From assembly GCA_021373135.1 (NCBI GenBank), contig JAJFTH010000003.1, forward strand, positions 496,001 to 560,000: a DNA stretch of 64,000 nucleotides, written 5' to 3'. This stretch comes from Bacteroidales bacterium. GTDB lineage: Bacteria > Bacteroidota > Bacteroidia > Bacteroidales > UBA1402. This document shows, piece after piece, positions 27,153 through 36,223 of the stretch. The notes beneath the pieces are model-generated. The model was not told where the DNA came from. It saw nothing but the letters and a program-made list of their open reading frames with translations, and did no database searches. Each line of letters begins with the position of its first letter. Positions within the stretch are counted from its first letter, which is position 1. The position numbers were made by a program, and so were the translations under genes.

Positions 27153-28196
27153 ATGAGCAAAAAAGTTGTAACTTTTGGAGAAATTATGCTCCGGTTAGCC
27201 ACGCCTGGATACGAGCGTTTCAGTCAGGCTAGTCAATTCATTGCCACTTTCGGAGGCGGCGAAGCCAACGTCGCCGTATCATTGGCCAATTATGGATTGG
27301 ATGCCGAATTCGTCACCAGGATGCCTAAAAATGACATTGCCCAATCATGTTTAATGAATCTCCATAAATATGGAGTCTCCACCAAAAATGTAATTTTCGG
27401 AGGAGACCGTCTTGGTATTTATTTTCTGGAAACAGGTGCTGTAGCACGTGCAAGCAAAGTGGTCTATGATCGCGCCAACTCTTCCATCGCTGATATCAAA
27501 CCCGGTATGATTGATTGGAAAGAGGTTTTGAAAGGTGCTGACTGGTTTCACTGGACCGGTATCACACCCGCCCTTTCTCAGGGTGCTGCCGATGCCTGTC
27601 TCGAAGCCATCAAAGCTTGTAACAAAATGGGAATCACTGTTTCAACCGACCTGAACTACCGCAAGAATTTGTGGAAATACGGTAAAACGGCTGCAGAAGT
27701 GATGCCCGCATTGGTTGAAGGTTGTGACATCATCCTCGGTAACGAAGAAGACGCTGAAAAAGTGTTCGGTATCAAACCGGAAGGTTTTAATGTAGAAAAC
27801 ACGGGCGGCGAAGTGAATGCCGCAGAATTCAAATCTGTTTGCACCCAATTGATGAAACGTTTTCCACGTGCCAAAAAAGTGATCATCACTTTACGCGGTT
27901 CCATCAACGCCAATCACAATACATGGGGTGGTGTTTTGTATGCCGGCGGCAAACTTTACCAATCCAGAAGATATGACATCACAGACATCGTTGACAGGGT
28001 CGGTGGTGGTGACTCTTTTATGGGTGGCTTGATTTACGGTTTGCTGACCTATACGAATGACGATCAAAAAGCCCTGGAATTTGCCGTAGCTGCCTCTTGC
28101 CTGAAGCACACCATTTACGGGGATTTCAATATGGTGACTGTAGAAGAAGTTGAAAAACTAATGGGTGGCGACGCATCTGGTCGCGTTTCCCGCTAA
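27153..28196 (+). CDS. kdgK: 2-Keto-3-deoxygluconate kinase
   Basis: This PfkB-family kinase phosphorylates 2-keto-3-deoxygluconate with ATP. The 347 residues include the N-terminal FGEIMLRL and [16 protein letters not shown] segment, [11 protein letters not shown], and the C-terminal PfkB signature [18 protein letters not shown] with the catalytic Asp. At 347 residues it is a little longer than the E. coli enzyme. It lies between uxaC and kdgA, 16 nt before kdgA, so its product is handed directly to the aldolase. Confidence 0.94.
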   Translation: MSKKVVTFGEIMLRLATPGYERFSQASQFIATFGGGEANVAVSLANYGLDAEFVTRMPKNDIAQSCLMNLHKYGVSTKNVIFGGDRLGIYFLETGAVARASKVVYDRANSSIADIKPGMIDWKEVLKGADWFHWTGITPALSQGAADACLEAIKACNKMGITVSTDLNYRKNLWKYGKTAAEVMPALVEGCDIILGNEEDAEKVFGIKPEGFNVENTGGEVNAAEFKSVCTQLMKRFPRAKKVIITLRGSINANHNTWGGVLYAGGKLYQSRRYDITDIVDRVGGGDSFMGGLIYGLLTYTNDDQKALEFAVAASCLKHTIYGDFNMVTVEEVEKLMGGDASGRVSR

Positions 28197-28212
28197 AACA
28201 ATAAAATTTAGA

Positions 28213-28884
28213 ATGGCAAAATTTAATAAAATGCAGGTTTTGGCAGCTATGTCAAAAACGGGTATGGTTCCGGTCTTCTATCACAAGGATCCGGAAGTTG
28301 CAAAAAACGTGGTAAAAGCATGCTATGATGGCGGCGTTCGTGCATTTGAATTTACGAATCGCGGAGATTTCGCCCAGGAAGTATTTACAGAAGTCGTCAA
28401 ATTTGCTGCTGCAGAATGTCCTGAAATGATTGTCGGCATCGGTTCCATTGTTGACCCTGGCACAGCATCCTTATATTTGCAGTTGGGTGCCAACTTTGTG
28501 GTAGGGCCTCTGTTCAATCCTGAAGTCGCCAAAATTTGCAACCGCCGCCTGGTACCTTATTCTCCCGGTTGCGGCTCTGTTTCTGAAATCGGTTTTGCAC
28601 AGGAAGCCGGCTGCGACCTTTGCAAAGTATTCCCTGCCGGAAATGTCGGTGGTCCTTCTTTCGTGAAAAATGTCAAAGGTCCTATGCCATGGTCCATGCT
28701 GATGGTAACCGGTGCCGTAGAGCCGACGGAAGAGAACCTGACAGCCTGGATAAAAGCCGGTGTAACATGTGTGGGTATGGGTTCCAACCTTTTCCCCAAG
28801 GACGTCATCGCTGCCAAAGAATGGGGTAAAATTACCGAATTATGTGAAAAGTCTTTGGCTTATATCACCAAGGCACATCAATAA
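28213..28884 (+). CDS. kdgA: KDPG/KHG aldolase
   Basis: This class I aldolase cleaves 2-keto-3-deoxy-6-phosphogluconate to pyruvate and glyceraldehyde 3-phosphate. It has 223 residues from ATG 28213; the upstream in-frame codon overlaps kdgK and is not needed. Visible motifs are [23 protein letters not shown] (the usual E-x-T-x-R region), [13 protein letters not shown] and the Schiff-base lysine in [14 protein letters not shown]. Some homologues also act on 4-hydroxy-2-oxoglutarate. Confidence 0.94.
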   Translation: MAKFNKMQVLAAMSKTGMVPVFYHKDPEVAKNVVKACYDGGVRAFEFTNRGDFAQEVFTEVVKFAAAECPEMIVGIGSIVDPGTASLYLQLGANFVVGPLFNPEVAKICNRRLVPYSPGCGSVSEIGFAQEAGCDLCKVFPAGNVGGPSFVKNVKGPMPWSMLMVTGAVEPTEENLTAWIKAGVTCVGMGSNLFPKDVIAAKEWGKITELCEKSLAYITKAHQ

Positions 28885-28963
28885 GAATGATCGGAATAGG
28901 ATCGACGGGCTATATAGGCTGTGCGAATTGGTTTAATATTATTAATTCTAAAATTTATACATT

Positions 28964-30337
28964 ATGAGTAATGTGACCGAAAAGGTCGGGAAATATCGGT
29001 GGACCGTCGTGGCCTTGCTGCTTTTCTCCACGACAATCAACTACATGGACAGAAATGTCATCGGTTTTCTGAAGGATTACTTCTGCTCTGAAGAGGGGTT
29101 CTCCTGGACACCGCAAATGTTCTCGTATTTAACATCTGCATTTACTTTGTTCTATGCCGGTTTCACCTTGGTGGCCGGATGGGTCATCGACAAAGTCGGT
29201 ACCAAAATTGGTTTGGCCGGTTCTTTGATTTTATGGTCATTTGCAGGTATCTTGAGTGCCTTTATGGGTAAAGGGCTTGGAGCTCATATCGCTGCCAGAA
29301 GCTTGTTCGGTATGGGTGAATCCGGGAACTTCCCCGCATCAAACAAGACCATCGCAGAATGGTTTCCTAAGAAAGAACGGGCATTGGCTGTCGGTATTTT
29401 CAACTCCGGTTCCAACATCGGTGCCATGATTTGTGCCATCTTGGTTCCCTGGTGTTTGTTAGCCTGGACAGGAGATCACAAATTCTTCGGCGTTTTGGAA
29501 GGCTGGCAAATGGCCTTCCTGATCACAGGTATCATTGGCTTTGTTTGGTTGATTTTCTGGGGTATCATGTACAAGACTCCGAAAAAAGCACTTGAAAAAG
29601 GACAGCTCTCACAAGCTGAATACGATTATATCCATAGTGGTGATTCTGCACAGGAAACTGCCGATGAAGCCAATGGTTCAAACAAAGTGCCCTGGTTGAA
29701 AATGTTGACCTATCGTCAGACATGGTCATTCACCGTTGGTAAGTTCATGACTGATGGTATCTGGTGGTTCTTGCTCTTTTGGTTGCCTACTTACGTAAAA
29801 CAACAATTCTGCGTCGGCATGGATGCTGACCAGACTGCAACCTACGTCATGCTTTCCAACTTTATTGTATTTGGTATCGCCATCATCGGTTCCGTTTATG
29901 GTGGTTCCATTCCTATGACATTCATCAATAAAGGTTGGGCAACCTATAAGGCCCGTATGACTGCAATGCTTCTAATTGCTGTCGCTCCGTTGGTTTTACT
30001 GTTCACACAATGGGCTGCCGGCAGCTTCGGTATCGTTGCCGCCATCGCCATCATTTGTATCGCAGGTGCTGCTCACCAGGCTTGGTCTGCCAACTTGTTC
30101 ACCACCGTTTCCGACATGTTCCCGAAAAAAGCGGTCGGTACCGTTACCGGTATCGGTGCTGCTGCTGGTGGTTTAGGCGGTGTCTTGGTTCAATTGCTGG
30201 CCGGTTATCTGGATGGTACATTCAATACAAACAAGGCTTATACCATCATGTTCGCCGTATGTGCCTTTGCCTATCTGATAGCTTGGTTGCTTATGAAGTG
30301 GCTGGTTCCACAACATAGACCGATTACAGATTTATAA
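28964..30337 (+). CDS. exuT: Hexuronate transporter (MFS, ExuT-like)
   Basis: This 457-residue major facilitator of the anion:cation symporter family very likely imports glucuronate or galacturonate across the inner membrane. About 12 membrane helices are visible. Family features are INYMDRNVIGFL in helix 1, the GESGNFPASNKTIAEWFPKKERALA loop and the MFPKKAVGTVTGIGAAAGGLGG region. The name rests on family resemblance plus the position behind uxaC-kdgK-kdgA. A strong terminator follows at 30353. Confidence 0.9.
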   Translation: MSNVTEKVGKYRWTVVALLLFSTTINYMDRNVIGFLKDYFCSEEGFSWTPQMFSYLTSAFTLFYAGFTLVAGWVIDKVGTKIGLAGSLILWSFAGILSAFMGKGLGAHIAARSLFGMGESGNFPASNKTIAEWFPKKERALAVGIFNSGSNIGAMICAILVPWCLLAWTGDHKFFGVLEGWQMAFLITGIIGFVWLIFWGIMYKTPKKALEKGQLSQAEYDYIHSGDSAQETADEANGSNKVPWLKMLTYRQTWSFTVGKFMTDGIWWFLLFWLPTYVKQQFCVGMDADQTATYVMLSNFIVFGIAIIGSVYGGSIPMTFINKGWATYKARMTAMLLIAVAPLVLLFTQWAAGSFGIVAAIAIICIAGAAHQAWSANLFTTVSDMFPKKAVGTVTGIGAAAGGLGGVLVQLLAGYLDGTFNTNKAYTIMFAVCAFAYLIAWLLMKWLVPQHRPITDL

Positions 30338-30352
30338 GGAATCTCTTGATTC

Positions 30353-30388
30353 AAAAAAAGCGTCGATTATTATTCCGACGCTTTTTTT
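30353..30388 (+). terminator. Terminator of the hexuronate operon
   Basis: A perfect 13-bp stem with arms AAAAAAAGCGTCG and CGACGCTTTTTTT and a 10-nt loop. Symmetric A and T tracts make it usable in both directions. It lies 15 nt after the exuT stop. Confidence 0.9.
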
Positions 30389-30420
30389 GTTTGATTGCCA
30401 TGCTGCGATAAGAAGATATC

Positions 30421-30740
30421 GGATCAAATTGAAAAATTGTGGAGAAGTGTCAAAAGTATGGCATTTGTGATCTGTGGGATATTTAACATCGCTCCATTCG
30501 TGCAGGTAAAAAGCACCGCTCCCTTTCGTGCAGCGGCATAGCCGACGCCGACTTCGACGAACAGGTGCAGTGGACACGAAGAGTCCGGCAAAACAAAATA
30601 TTGAAGGTTCGAAGAAACGAAATTTTTGTGCCGGAGTCGAGTGGACACAAACCTGGACTAGTGGAGGCGGAGGTTATGCCGCTCCCCGAAAGAAGCGGTA
30701 CCCATTTTGCCAATACTCCACAACTTTGTAACTTGATCCC
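30421..30740. mobile_element. MITE-like element, long palindromic copy
   Basis: This 320-bp non-coding element fills the space between exuT and the antiporter gene. Its termini are 24-bp imperfect inverted repeats (30421-30444 and 30716-30739). It is flanked by a perfect 7-bp direct repeat AGATATC at 30414-30420 and 30741-30747. The two halves form a long imperfect palindrome, with blocks such as GCGGCATA and CCGGCA repeated in inverse. An 18-bp internal repeat (CGCTCC-TTCGTGCAG) occurs near 30490 and 30517. Open frames inside are short and share no known protein. The outer 53-54 bp on each side are nearly identical to the 110-bp copy at 20880, in the opposite orientation. Confidence 0.75.
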
Positions 30741-30747
30741 AGATATC

Positions 30748-33087
30748 TTACAAATAATACACGTTCGATTCAATCAGCTTGGAAACCGGTTTCTCCTCTC
30801 CTACCAGCCAAACCACATCCCCGGTCTGCAGTGTCTCCGTCGCTGCCGGATTGACAATCTGCCGGCCTTCACGTTCCAGACCGATCACCAGACACTTTGT
30901 CCTGGCACCTATCGCCGATTCAATCAGATTTTTACCGCACAACGGCGACCGATCACCAATAGGCAAACCGGAACAAGTAATCCGCTCCTCCTGCTTCTTA
31001 CGGTTAAATTCCAGCTTGGAAAAGCCATGCAACGTCATAAAAGAATGATCCACAAACTCCAGATACAACAACTCATTTTCCTGAAGCTTCCTGAGCGAAC
31101 TCTTTTTCCCTGCAAGCCTGAACGTATCACCCTTTTGAATACGGTAATCACCGGAAGGAATATTGATATACTGATTGTCGATGGTTCGGATACGGATGAT
31201 TATTAGGTTGTAATCATCCCTGAAATGCAGATCCCGGATCAGTTGACCCACAAAATGACCATCACCTTTAATCCTTAAAGCACAAGTATAAAGTTTAAAA
31301 TCAAGCCAATGGTTTTTCTGCATATCACTGAGTTGCATCACCCCCTTGTTGTTCTCGATCTTTCGATAGTTTTCATCCATCTGCCTTTCATTCAGATTGA
31401 TCAGAAAATGGGATTCAAGATGCCAAAACCGCTTGAGCAACCATTTCGAACGCAAAATAAAGACAAGAATCACCACGGAAATCAGCAAATTGATTTGAAT
31501 CGAAATGGGGAAAAAAGCATTGATAACAAACAAGATGGTCACAAACACCGCAAACGTACGTATGCCAACCAGAAATCCGAGTATTTTTCGGTTAGAAGCC
31601 TTCTCCATCCATAAATTGAGGACAGAAGAAGTAGAATCTCCATTATTACTCATCATCGCCCGCAAAAAAGGAGCAATGGTGATCATGGTCAGAAAGAAGG
31701 CAATGCCGGCCGACCAACCTTCAGGCAAATGCTTCTGCAGGAAGGGATACAAATAGCCGAGCGATAAGTACAAGATGGCAATGACCACAATCGAAAGCAC
31801 AATCATATAGGAGAAAAAGTCCTTAAGCATGGAACCCCATGAGCTGTGCTTCGTGGCTGTTTTCTCAGATACGCGGGGTACATCCATCTTGTTCAAAAAT
31901 TTCTCCGGAAGAATCCTTTTTAAAAAAGTATAGGCCGGATCCGCCAGTTTAATAAAGTAAGGCGTCGTAAAAGTTGTAATGACAGAGACTGCTATCACAA
32001 TCGGATAAAGGAATGAATCCGTAACTCCCAAACTAAGCCCCAAACCCGCAATGATAAAAGCAAACTCTCCGATTTGAGCAAGACTGAAACCGGACTCCAT
32101 GGCCACTTTGAGCGGAAGACCTGAAAGCAAAAAACCAGAAGTGGCAAAAATCAATTGTCCGAAAATGACCGTTAGAATGATGATGACGACCGGCCATGCA
32201 TAACCGGCAAGAATAGCAGGGTCTACCATCATGCCGACAGAAACGAAAAATATGGCACCGAAAAAGTTTTTCAATGGTCCCATCATTTTCTCAATACGTT
32301 TGACATCAGCAGTTTCCGCCAGAATGGATCCCATGATAAAAGCACCCAAGGCAGCAGAGAACCCTGCCTTGACTGCAATGACCACCATTCCGAGACACAA
32401 ACCGGTTGAAACGATCAACAGCGTTTCTTCGTTCATCAGTTTTCTGACCTTTTTTAAAAAAGTTGGAATCAGAAATATGCCCAAAATGAACCAAAGAGCG
32501 AGGAAAAAGGCCAGCCTGGTAATGCTGAACAGGAGTTGGCTCCCGTCAAAAACCTTGCTGACGGAAATGGTGGAAAGCATCACCATCATGATAACAGCGA
32601 CCAAATCCTCAACAACCAACACACCAAAAACGCCGGTAGTAAAAGGTCTATCCCTCATATTCAAGTCATTGAATGCTTTTATGATGATGGTGGTGGATGA
32701 CATGGAAAGCATTCCACCCAGGAACAGGCAATTCATGGAAGACCATCCAAGCAAACAACCTACCGTGTAACCGCATATCATCATGCCAGTCACGGCAACA
32801 GTGGCAGTGAGCAGTGCCGTTTTTCCGACAGCAGCCAATTTTTTGAAGCTGAATTCAAGTCCCAATGCAAACAGAAGGAAAATGACGCCTATATCCGCCC
32901 AGGTTTGAATATTATGAGTATCGGTCACTGTAACAGGCAACAGGTCTATATGTGGACCGGCTAAAATACCTGCAACAATATAACCAAGAACAAGTGGTTG
33001 TTTTAACCATTTGAACAAAAGGGTCATAAAACCCGCAGAAATCAGAATAAGTGCCAGGTCGTAAATCAGAGAAGGCAGATGTGCCAT
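30748..33087 (-). CDS. CPA2 cation:proton antiporter with TrkA-C domains
   Basis: This 779-residue inner-membrane protein exchanges K+ or Na+ for H+. The N-terminal Na/H exchanger domain covers residues 1 to about 390 with 12-13 helices, including GYIVAGILAGPH, SMSSTTIIIKAFND and the ALGAFIMGSILAET motif. Further helices follow (about 420-560). Two RCK_C (TrkA-C) domains are at about 600-670 and 704-779. The nucleotide-binding RCK_N domain found in KefB/KefC is replaced by the extra membrane helices. Its stop codon directly abuts the MITE-like element's target repeat. A -7 box TAAGTTTG lies at 33119-33126. Confidence 0.9.
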   Translation of the reverse strand: MAHLPSLIYDLALILISAGFMTLLFKWLKQPLVLGYIVAGILAGPHIDLLPVTVTDTHNIQTWADIGVIFLLFALGLEFSFKKLAAVGKTALLTATVAVTGMMICGYTVGCLLGWSSMNCLFLGGMLSMSSTTIIIKAFNDLNMRDRPFTTGVFGVLVVEDLVAVIMMVMLSTISVSKVFDGSQLLFSITRLAFFLALWFILGIFLIPTFLKKVRKLMNEETLLIVSTGLCLGMVVIAVKAGFSAALGAFIMGSILAETADVKRIEKMMGPLKNFFGAIFFVSVGMMVDPAILAGYAWPVVIIILTVIFGQLIFATSGFLLSGLPLKVAMESGFSLAQIGEFAFIIAGLGLSLGVTDSFLYPIVIAVSVITTFTTPYFIKLADPAYTFLKRILPEKFLNKMDVPRVSEKTATKHSSWGSMLKDFFSYMIVLSIVVIAILYLSLGYLYPFLQKHLPEGWSAGIAFFLTMITIAPFLRAMMSNNGDSTSSVLNLWMEKASNRKILGFLVGIRTFAVFVTILFVINAFFPISIQINLLISVVILVFILRSKWLLKRFWHLESHFLINLNERQMDENYRKIENNKGVMQLSDMQKNHWLDFKLYTCALRIKGDGHFVGQLIRDLHFRDDYNLIIIRIRTIDNQYINIPSGDYRIQKGDTFRLAGKKSSLRKLQENELLYLEFVDHSFMTLHGFSKLEFNRKKQEERITCSGLPIGDRSPLCGKNLIESAIGARTKCLVIGLEREGRQIVNPAATETLQTGDVVWLVGEEKPVSKLIESNVYYL

Positions 33088-33118
33088 AAATCCTGATGAT
33101 TTGTTATATTTTCAAATA

Positions 33119-33126
33119 CAAACTTA
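33119..33126 (-). promoter_or_regulatory. -7 box of antiporter promoter
   Basis: Minus-strand TAAGTTTG, an exact TAnnTTTG match, with a partial -33 (ATTG) 21 nt upstream. Leader of about 28 nt. Confidence 0.5.
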
Positions 33127-33158
33127 AGAAATTCTCACGTTTTCTCCCAATAATATTA

Positions 33159-33166
33159 TATATTTG
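33159..33166 (+). promoter_or_regulatory. -7 box upstream of yhcH-glgB
   Basis: Plus-strand TATATTTG, an exact TAnnTTTG match. The predicted start near 33171 gives a leader of about 80 nt. No good -33 box is visible. It lies back to back with the antiporter -7 box. Confidence 0.5.
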
Positions 33167-33250
33167 TGTCTGAGTTTTGGTGAAAGTCCGTCCAGATTCG
33201 AACACTTCAATCTGTATACTTTCAATTTAATAACATAAATAATCTACATT

Positions 33251-33697
33251 ATGATTCTTGATTCTTTGAAAAATGCATCCGCATCTCTTTCGCTTAACCC
33301 CCGTTTTAAAAAAGCTTTTGATTATATCCGGAATAATGACCTGTCCAAAATGGAACCGGGAAAGATTATGTTGGACGGTGATCATTTATTTATTTCCTTA
33401 GTGGAACTGGATGGTAAAAAACCGGAAGCTGCCAAAATGGAAGCACACAAGAAATACATTGACATTCAAATTGTTCTTTCGGGTCAGGAAACGATGGGTT
33501 GGACAGCCATTGAAAATTGCAAAAATGAAATCAATCCATACAACGCAGAAAACGATATCGTTTTCTATACAGACAAACCTACGACTTACGTAACCGTAAA
33601 CCCCGGTGAATTTGCCATCTTCTTCCCCGAAGACGGACATGCTCCGGCAATCAGCGATGGCCGTATCAAAAAAGCGATTGTAAAAGTTCTGATTTAG
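33251..33697 (+). CDS. YhcH/YjgK/YiaL family protein (DUF386)
   Basis: This 148-residue cupin-like protein belongs to a family often found with sugar catabolism, including EbgC and YhcH; its biochemical role is not settled. Family features are VELDGKKPEAAKMEAHKKYIDIQ, MGWTAIENC and the metal-site region FAIFFPEDGHAP with a conserved His. It starts at ATG 33251 behind an A/T-rich leader. It precedes glgB by 11 nt, so the two are probably one transcript, but a link to glycogen is only positional. Confidence 0.9.
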   Translation: MILDSLKNASASLSLNPRFKKAFDYIRNNDLSKMEPGKIMLDGDHLFISLVELDGKKPEAAKMEAHKKYIDIQIVLSGQETMGWTAIENCKNEINPYNAENDIVFYTDKPTTYVTVNPGEFAIFFPEDGHAPAISDGRIKKAIVKVLI

Positions 33698-33708
33698 CAT
33701 CTAAAAAT

Positions 33709-35721
33709 ATGGATATGGTTTCTTCCGACAAAAAGAAAGGGATGTTGAAAATCATTCAAGATGATCCTTGGTTGAAGCCTTATGGTGACGCAATCACCGG
33801 CAGATATCAATATGCCAGTGATCGCGAGAAAATTCTGACAGGAGGTAAAAGCTTGTCAGAATTTGCAGATGGCTATCTGTATTTTGGCCTCCACAAGACA
33901 TCCGAAGGCTGGACTTTCCGGGAATGGGCACCCAATGCGACTGCCGTTTATCTGATCGGCGATTTCAACCGTTGGAAAAAAAGGGAGGACTTTAAACTCA
34001 ACCGCTTGAAAAATGGCGTTTGGGAACTGAACATGTCATTGGATTGCATGCATCATGAAGATTTATTCAAAATGTTCGTGGAATGGAAAGGCGGCTCCGG
34101 TGAAAGAATTCCAGCCTGGGCTCAACGTGTGGTGCAAGACCCCGATACCGGTATTTTCAGTGCCCAAATCTGGGAGCCCGAAACGCACTATGCCTTCAGG
34201 AATACAACATTCAAGCCAAACACAAACCCGCTTCTCATATACGAATGCCATATCGGCATGGCGATTGAAGAAGAACGTGTGGGTACTTACGACGAATTCC
34301 GCCGCAATGTATTGCCGAGAGTTGCCAAGGCTGGTTACAACACTTTACAAATCATGGCCATTCAGGAACATCCCTATTATGGATCCTTTGGCTACCATGT
34401 TTCGGGTTTCTTCGCTCCTTCTTCCCGTTTCGGCACTGCCGAAGACTTGAAACGCCTCATTGATGAAGCGCATGGAATGGGTATCGCCGTCATCATGGAT
34501 TTGATACAATCTCACGCAGTCAAGAATACGGTGGAAGGTCTTGGTGCATTGGATGGTACCCGAAATTTATATTTTGATGGAGAGCACCCCGCCTGGGATT
34601 CTCTTTGCTTCAATTACAAACGGGAAGGAGTCATCCATTTCCTTCTTTCCAATTGCAAATATTGGCTGGAAGAGTTTCGCTTTGACGGTTTTCGCTTTGA
34701 TGGTGTCACCTCAATGCTTTACCGCGACCATGGTATCGGCTCCTCGTTCAGCAATTACGACGATTATTACAATCTGAATTCAAACGGGGACGCCATTTGT
34801 TATTTGACACTTGCCAACAAACTGATTCACGAAATCAATCCAAAAGCAATCACCATTGCAGAAGACGTAAGCGGAATGCCCGGTATTGCAACCCCGTTCA
34901 AACAGGGAGGCATAGGCTTTGACTACCGTCTGGCCATGGGTGTTCCTGATTTTTGGATCAAGTTGATCAAGGAATCCAAGGATGAACAATGGAAACCGAC
35001 CCGGATATGGTGGGAACTGACCAACCGCAGGGCTGACGAAAAGACCATCAGTTATGCTGAAAGTCATGATCAGGCATTGGTTGGTGATAAGACCATCATT
35101 TTCCGACTGATTGATGCCGAGATGTACTGGCACATGATGAAAGAAGACACCAGTTTTGTGGTGGAACGTGGTATTGCTTTGCACAAGATTATCCGCTTGC
35201 TGACTGCATCCACCATCAATGGCGGATATCTCAACTTTATGGGCAATGAGTTCGGACATCCGGAGTGGGTTGATTTTCCCCGTCAGGGAAATGGTTGGTC
35301 CTATAAATATGCCCGTCGGCAGTGGAGTCTCGCTGATAATTCCAACCTGAAATATGAGTATCTGGGAGCTTTTGATAGAAGTTTGATGAAACTGATGGGA
35401 AAGAACAAGATGTTACTCAAAAAAGGCATCATTGAACGATGCATGAATGACGGAGATTTAGTGATGGCTTACCAACGCGACGATTTAATTTTTGTGGTCA
35501 ACCTTCACCCTTACAAATCGTTTACCGGCTACGGAATGTTGGTCGAAAAAGGAAGCTATAAAATCATCCTGAATACTGATTCACCACAATTCGGCGGTTT
35601 TGGACTGATCAATGAAAGTATCGAGCATTTTACACAAAAAGGCCTTGAAAAAAATACGGATCTGGAATGGTTGAAATTATACATCCCGGCACGAACAGCC
35701 TTTGTTCTCAAGAAACAATAA
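33709..35721 (+). CDS. glgB: 1,4-alpha-glucan branching enzyme
   Basis: This GH13 branching enzyme introduces alpha-1,6 branches into glycogen. The 670 residues match the eukaryote-like (subfamily 8) type: an N-terminal CBM48 module (FREWAPNATAVYLIGDFN), then the catalytic barrel. The nucleophile Asp is in FRFDGFRFDGVTSM, the acid Glu in ITIAEDVSGMPG and the stabilising Asp in YAESHDQALVGDKT. A C-terminal beta domain ends in PARTAFVLKKQ. ATG 33709 and 33715 are both possible. No other glycogen gene lies in the window. Confidence 0.95.
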   Translation: MDMVSSDKKKGMLKIIQDDPWLKPYGDAITGRYQYASDREKILTGGKSLSEFADGYLYFGLHKTSEGWTFREWAPNATAVYLIGDFNRWKKREDFKLNRLKNGVWELNMSLDCMHHEDLFKMFVEWKGGSGERIPAWAQRVVQDPDTGIFSAQIWEPETHYAFRNTTFKPNTNPLLIYECHIGMAIEEERVGTYDEFRRNVLPRVAKAGYNTLQIMAIQEHPYYGSFGYHVSGFFAPSSRFGTAEDLKRLIDEAHGMGIAVIMDLIQSHAVKNTVEGLGALDGTRNLYFDGEHPAWDSLCFNYKREGVIHFLLSNCKYWLEEFRFDGFRFDGVTSMLYRDHGIGSSFSNYDDYYNLNSNGDAICYLTLANKLIHEINPKAITIAEDVSGMPGIATPFKQGGIGFDYRLAMGVPDFWIKLIKESKDEQWKPTRIWWELTNRRADEKTISYAESHDQALVGDKTIIFRLIDAEMYWHMMKEDTSFVVERGIALHKIIRLLTASTINGGYLNFMGNEFGHPEWVDFPRQGNGWSYKYARRQWSLADNSNLKYEYLGAFDRSLMKLMGKNKMLLKKGIIERCMNDGDLVMAYQRDDLIFVVNLHPYKSFTGYGMLVEKGSYKIILNTDSPQFGGFGLINESIEHFTQKGLEKNTDLEWLKLYIPARTAFVLKKQ

Positions 35722-35734
35722 ACATATAATAATC

Positions 35735-36211
35735 ATGGGACATCATCAATTAGACAAATTGGATGAAAAGATTTTGAGAATGATTGCAGAAGATGCTCGT
35801 GTGCCGTTTTTGGAAGTGGCACGCGAGTGTAATGTATCTGGTGCAGCCATTCATCAAAGGATTCAGAAACTCACCAATCTGGGCATCATCAAAGGTTCTG
35901 AATACATTCTCGATGCCAATCAGATTGGGTATCAGACTTGTGCGTTTCTGGGTATTTTCTTAAAAGATCCGGGACAATTCAAGCATGTGGTTGAAGAATT
36001 GTTAAAGATTCCGGAAGTAGTGGAATGCCATTACACCACAGGTCAGTACGATATGTTTGTCAAGATTTACGCCAAGAACAACAAACACATGCTGAGCATC
36101 ATTCACGATAAATTGCAACCGTTGGGGTTATCGAGGACGGAGACTTTGATTTCGTTTAATGAGGCATTCAGGAGACATGTTCCAATCAACGATTTGGATA
36201 TTGAGGACTGA
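35735..36211 (+). CDS. Lrp/AsnC family transcriptional regulator
   Basis: This 158-residue DNA-binding protein has an N-terminal winged-helix domain (LDEKILRMIAEDARVPFLEVA and VSGAAIHQRIQKLTNLGII) and a C-terminal RAM effector domain (TCAFLGIFLK, VVECHYTTGQYDMFVKIYAKN). Lrp-type regulators sense amino acids; the effector is unknown here. ATG 35735 is preferred over an upstream codon within glgB because the helix-turn-helix aligns with it. It starts 13 nt after glgB and converges on the thiamine pyrophosphokinase gene. Confidence 0.93.
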   Translation: MGHHQLDKLDEKILRMIAEDARVPFLEVARECNVSGAAIHQRIQKLTNLGIIKGSEYILDANQIGYQTCAFLGIFLKDPGQFKHVVEELLKIPEVVECHYTTGQYDMFVKIYAKNNKHMLSIIHDKLQPLGLSRTETLISFNEAFRRHVPINDLDIED

Positions 36212-36223
36212 AATCAGCCATTA

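Noticed and set aside
30421..30740. Remnant transposase in the long element
   Set aside because: No frame shows DDE or other transposase motifs; the content is a non-coding palindrome.
30565..31206. 213-residue plus-strand frame from the long repeat into the antiporter
   Set aside because: It is antisense to the antiporter's TrkA-C coding region and the repeat; no recognisable domain.
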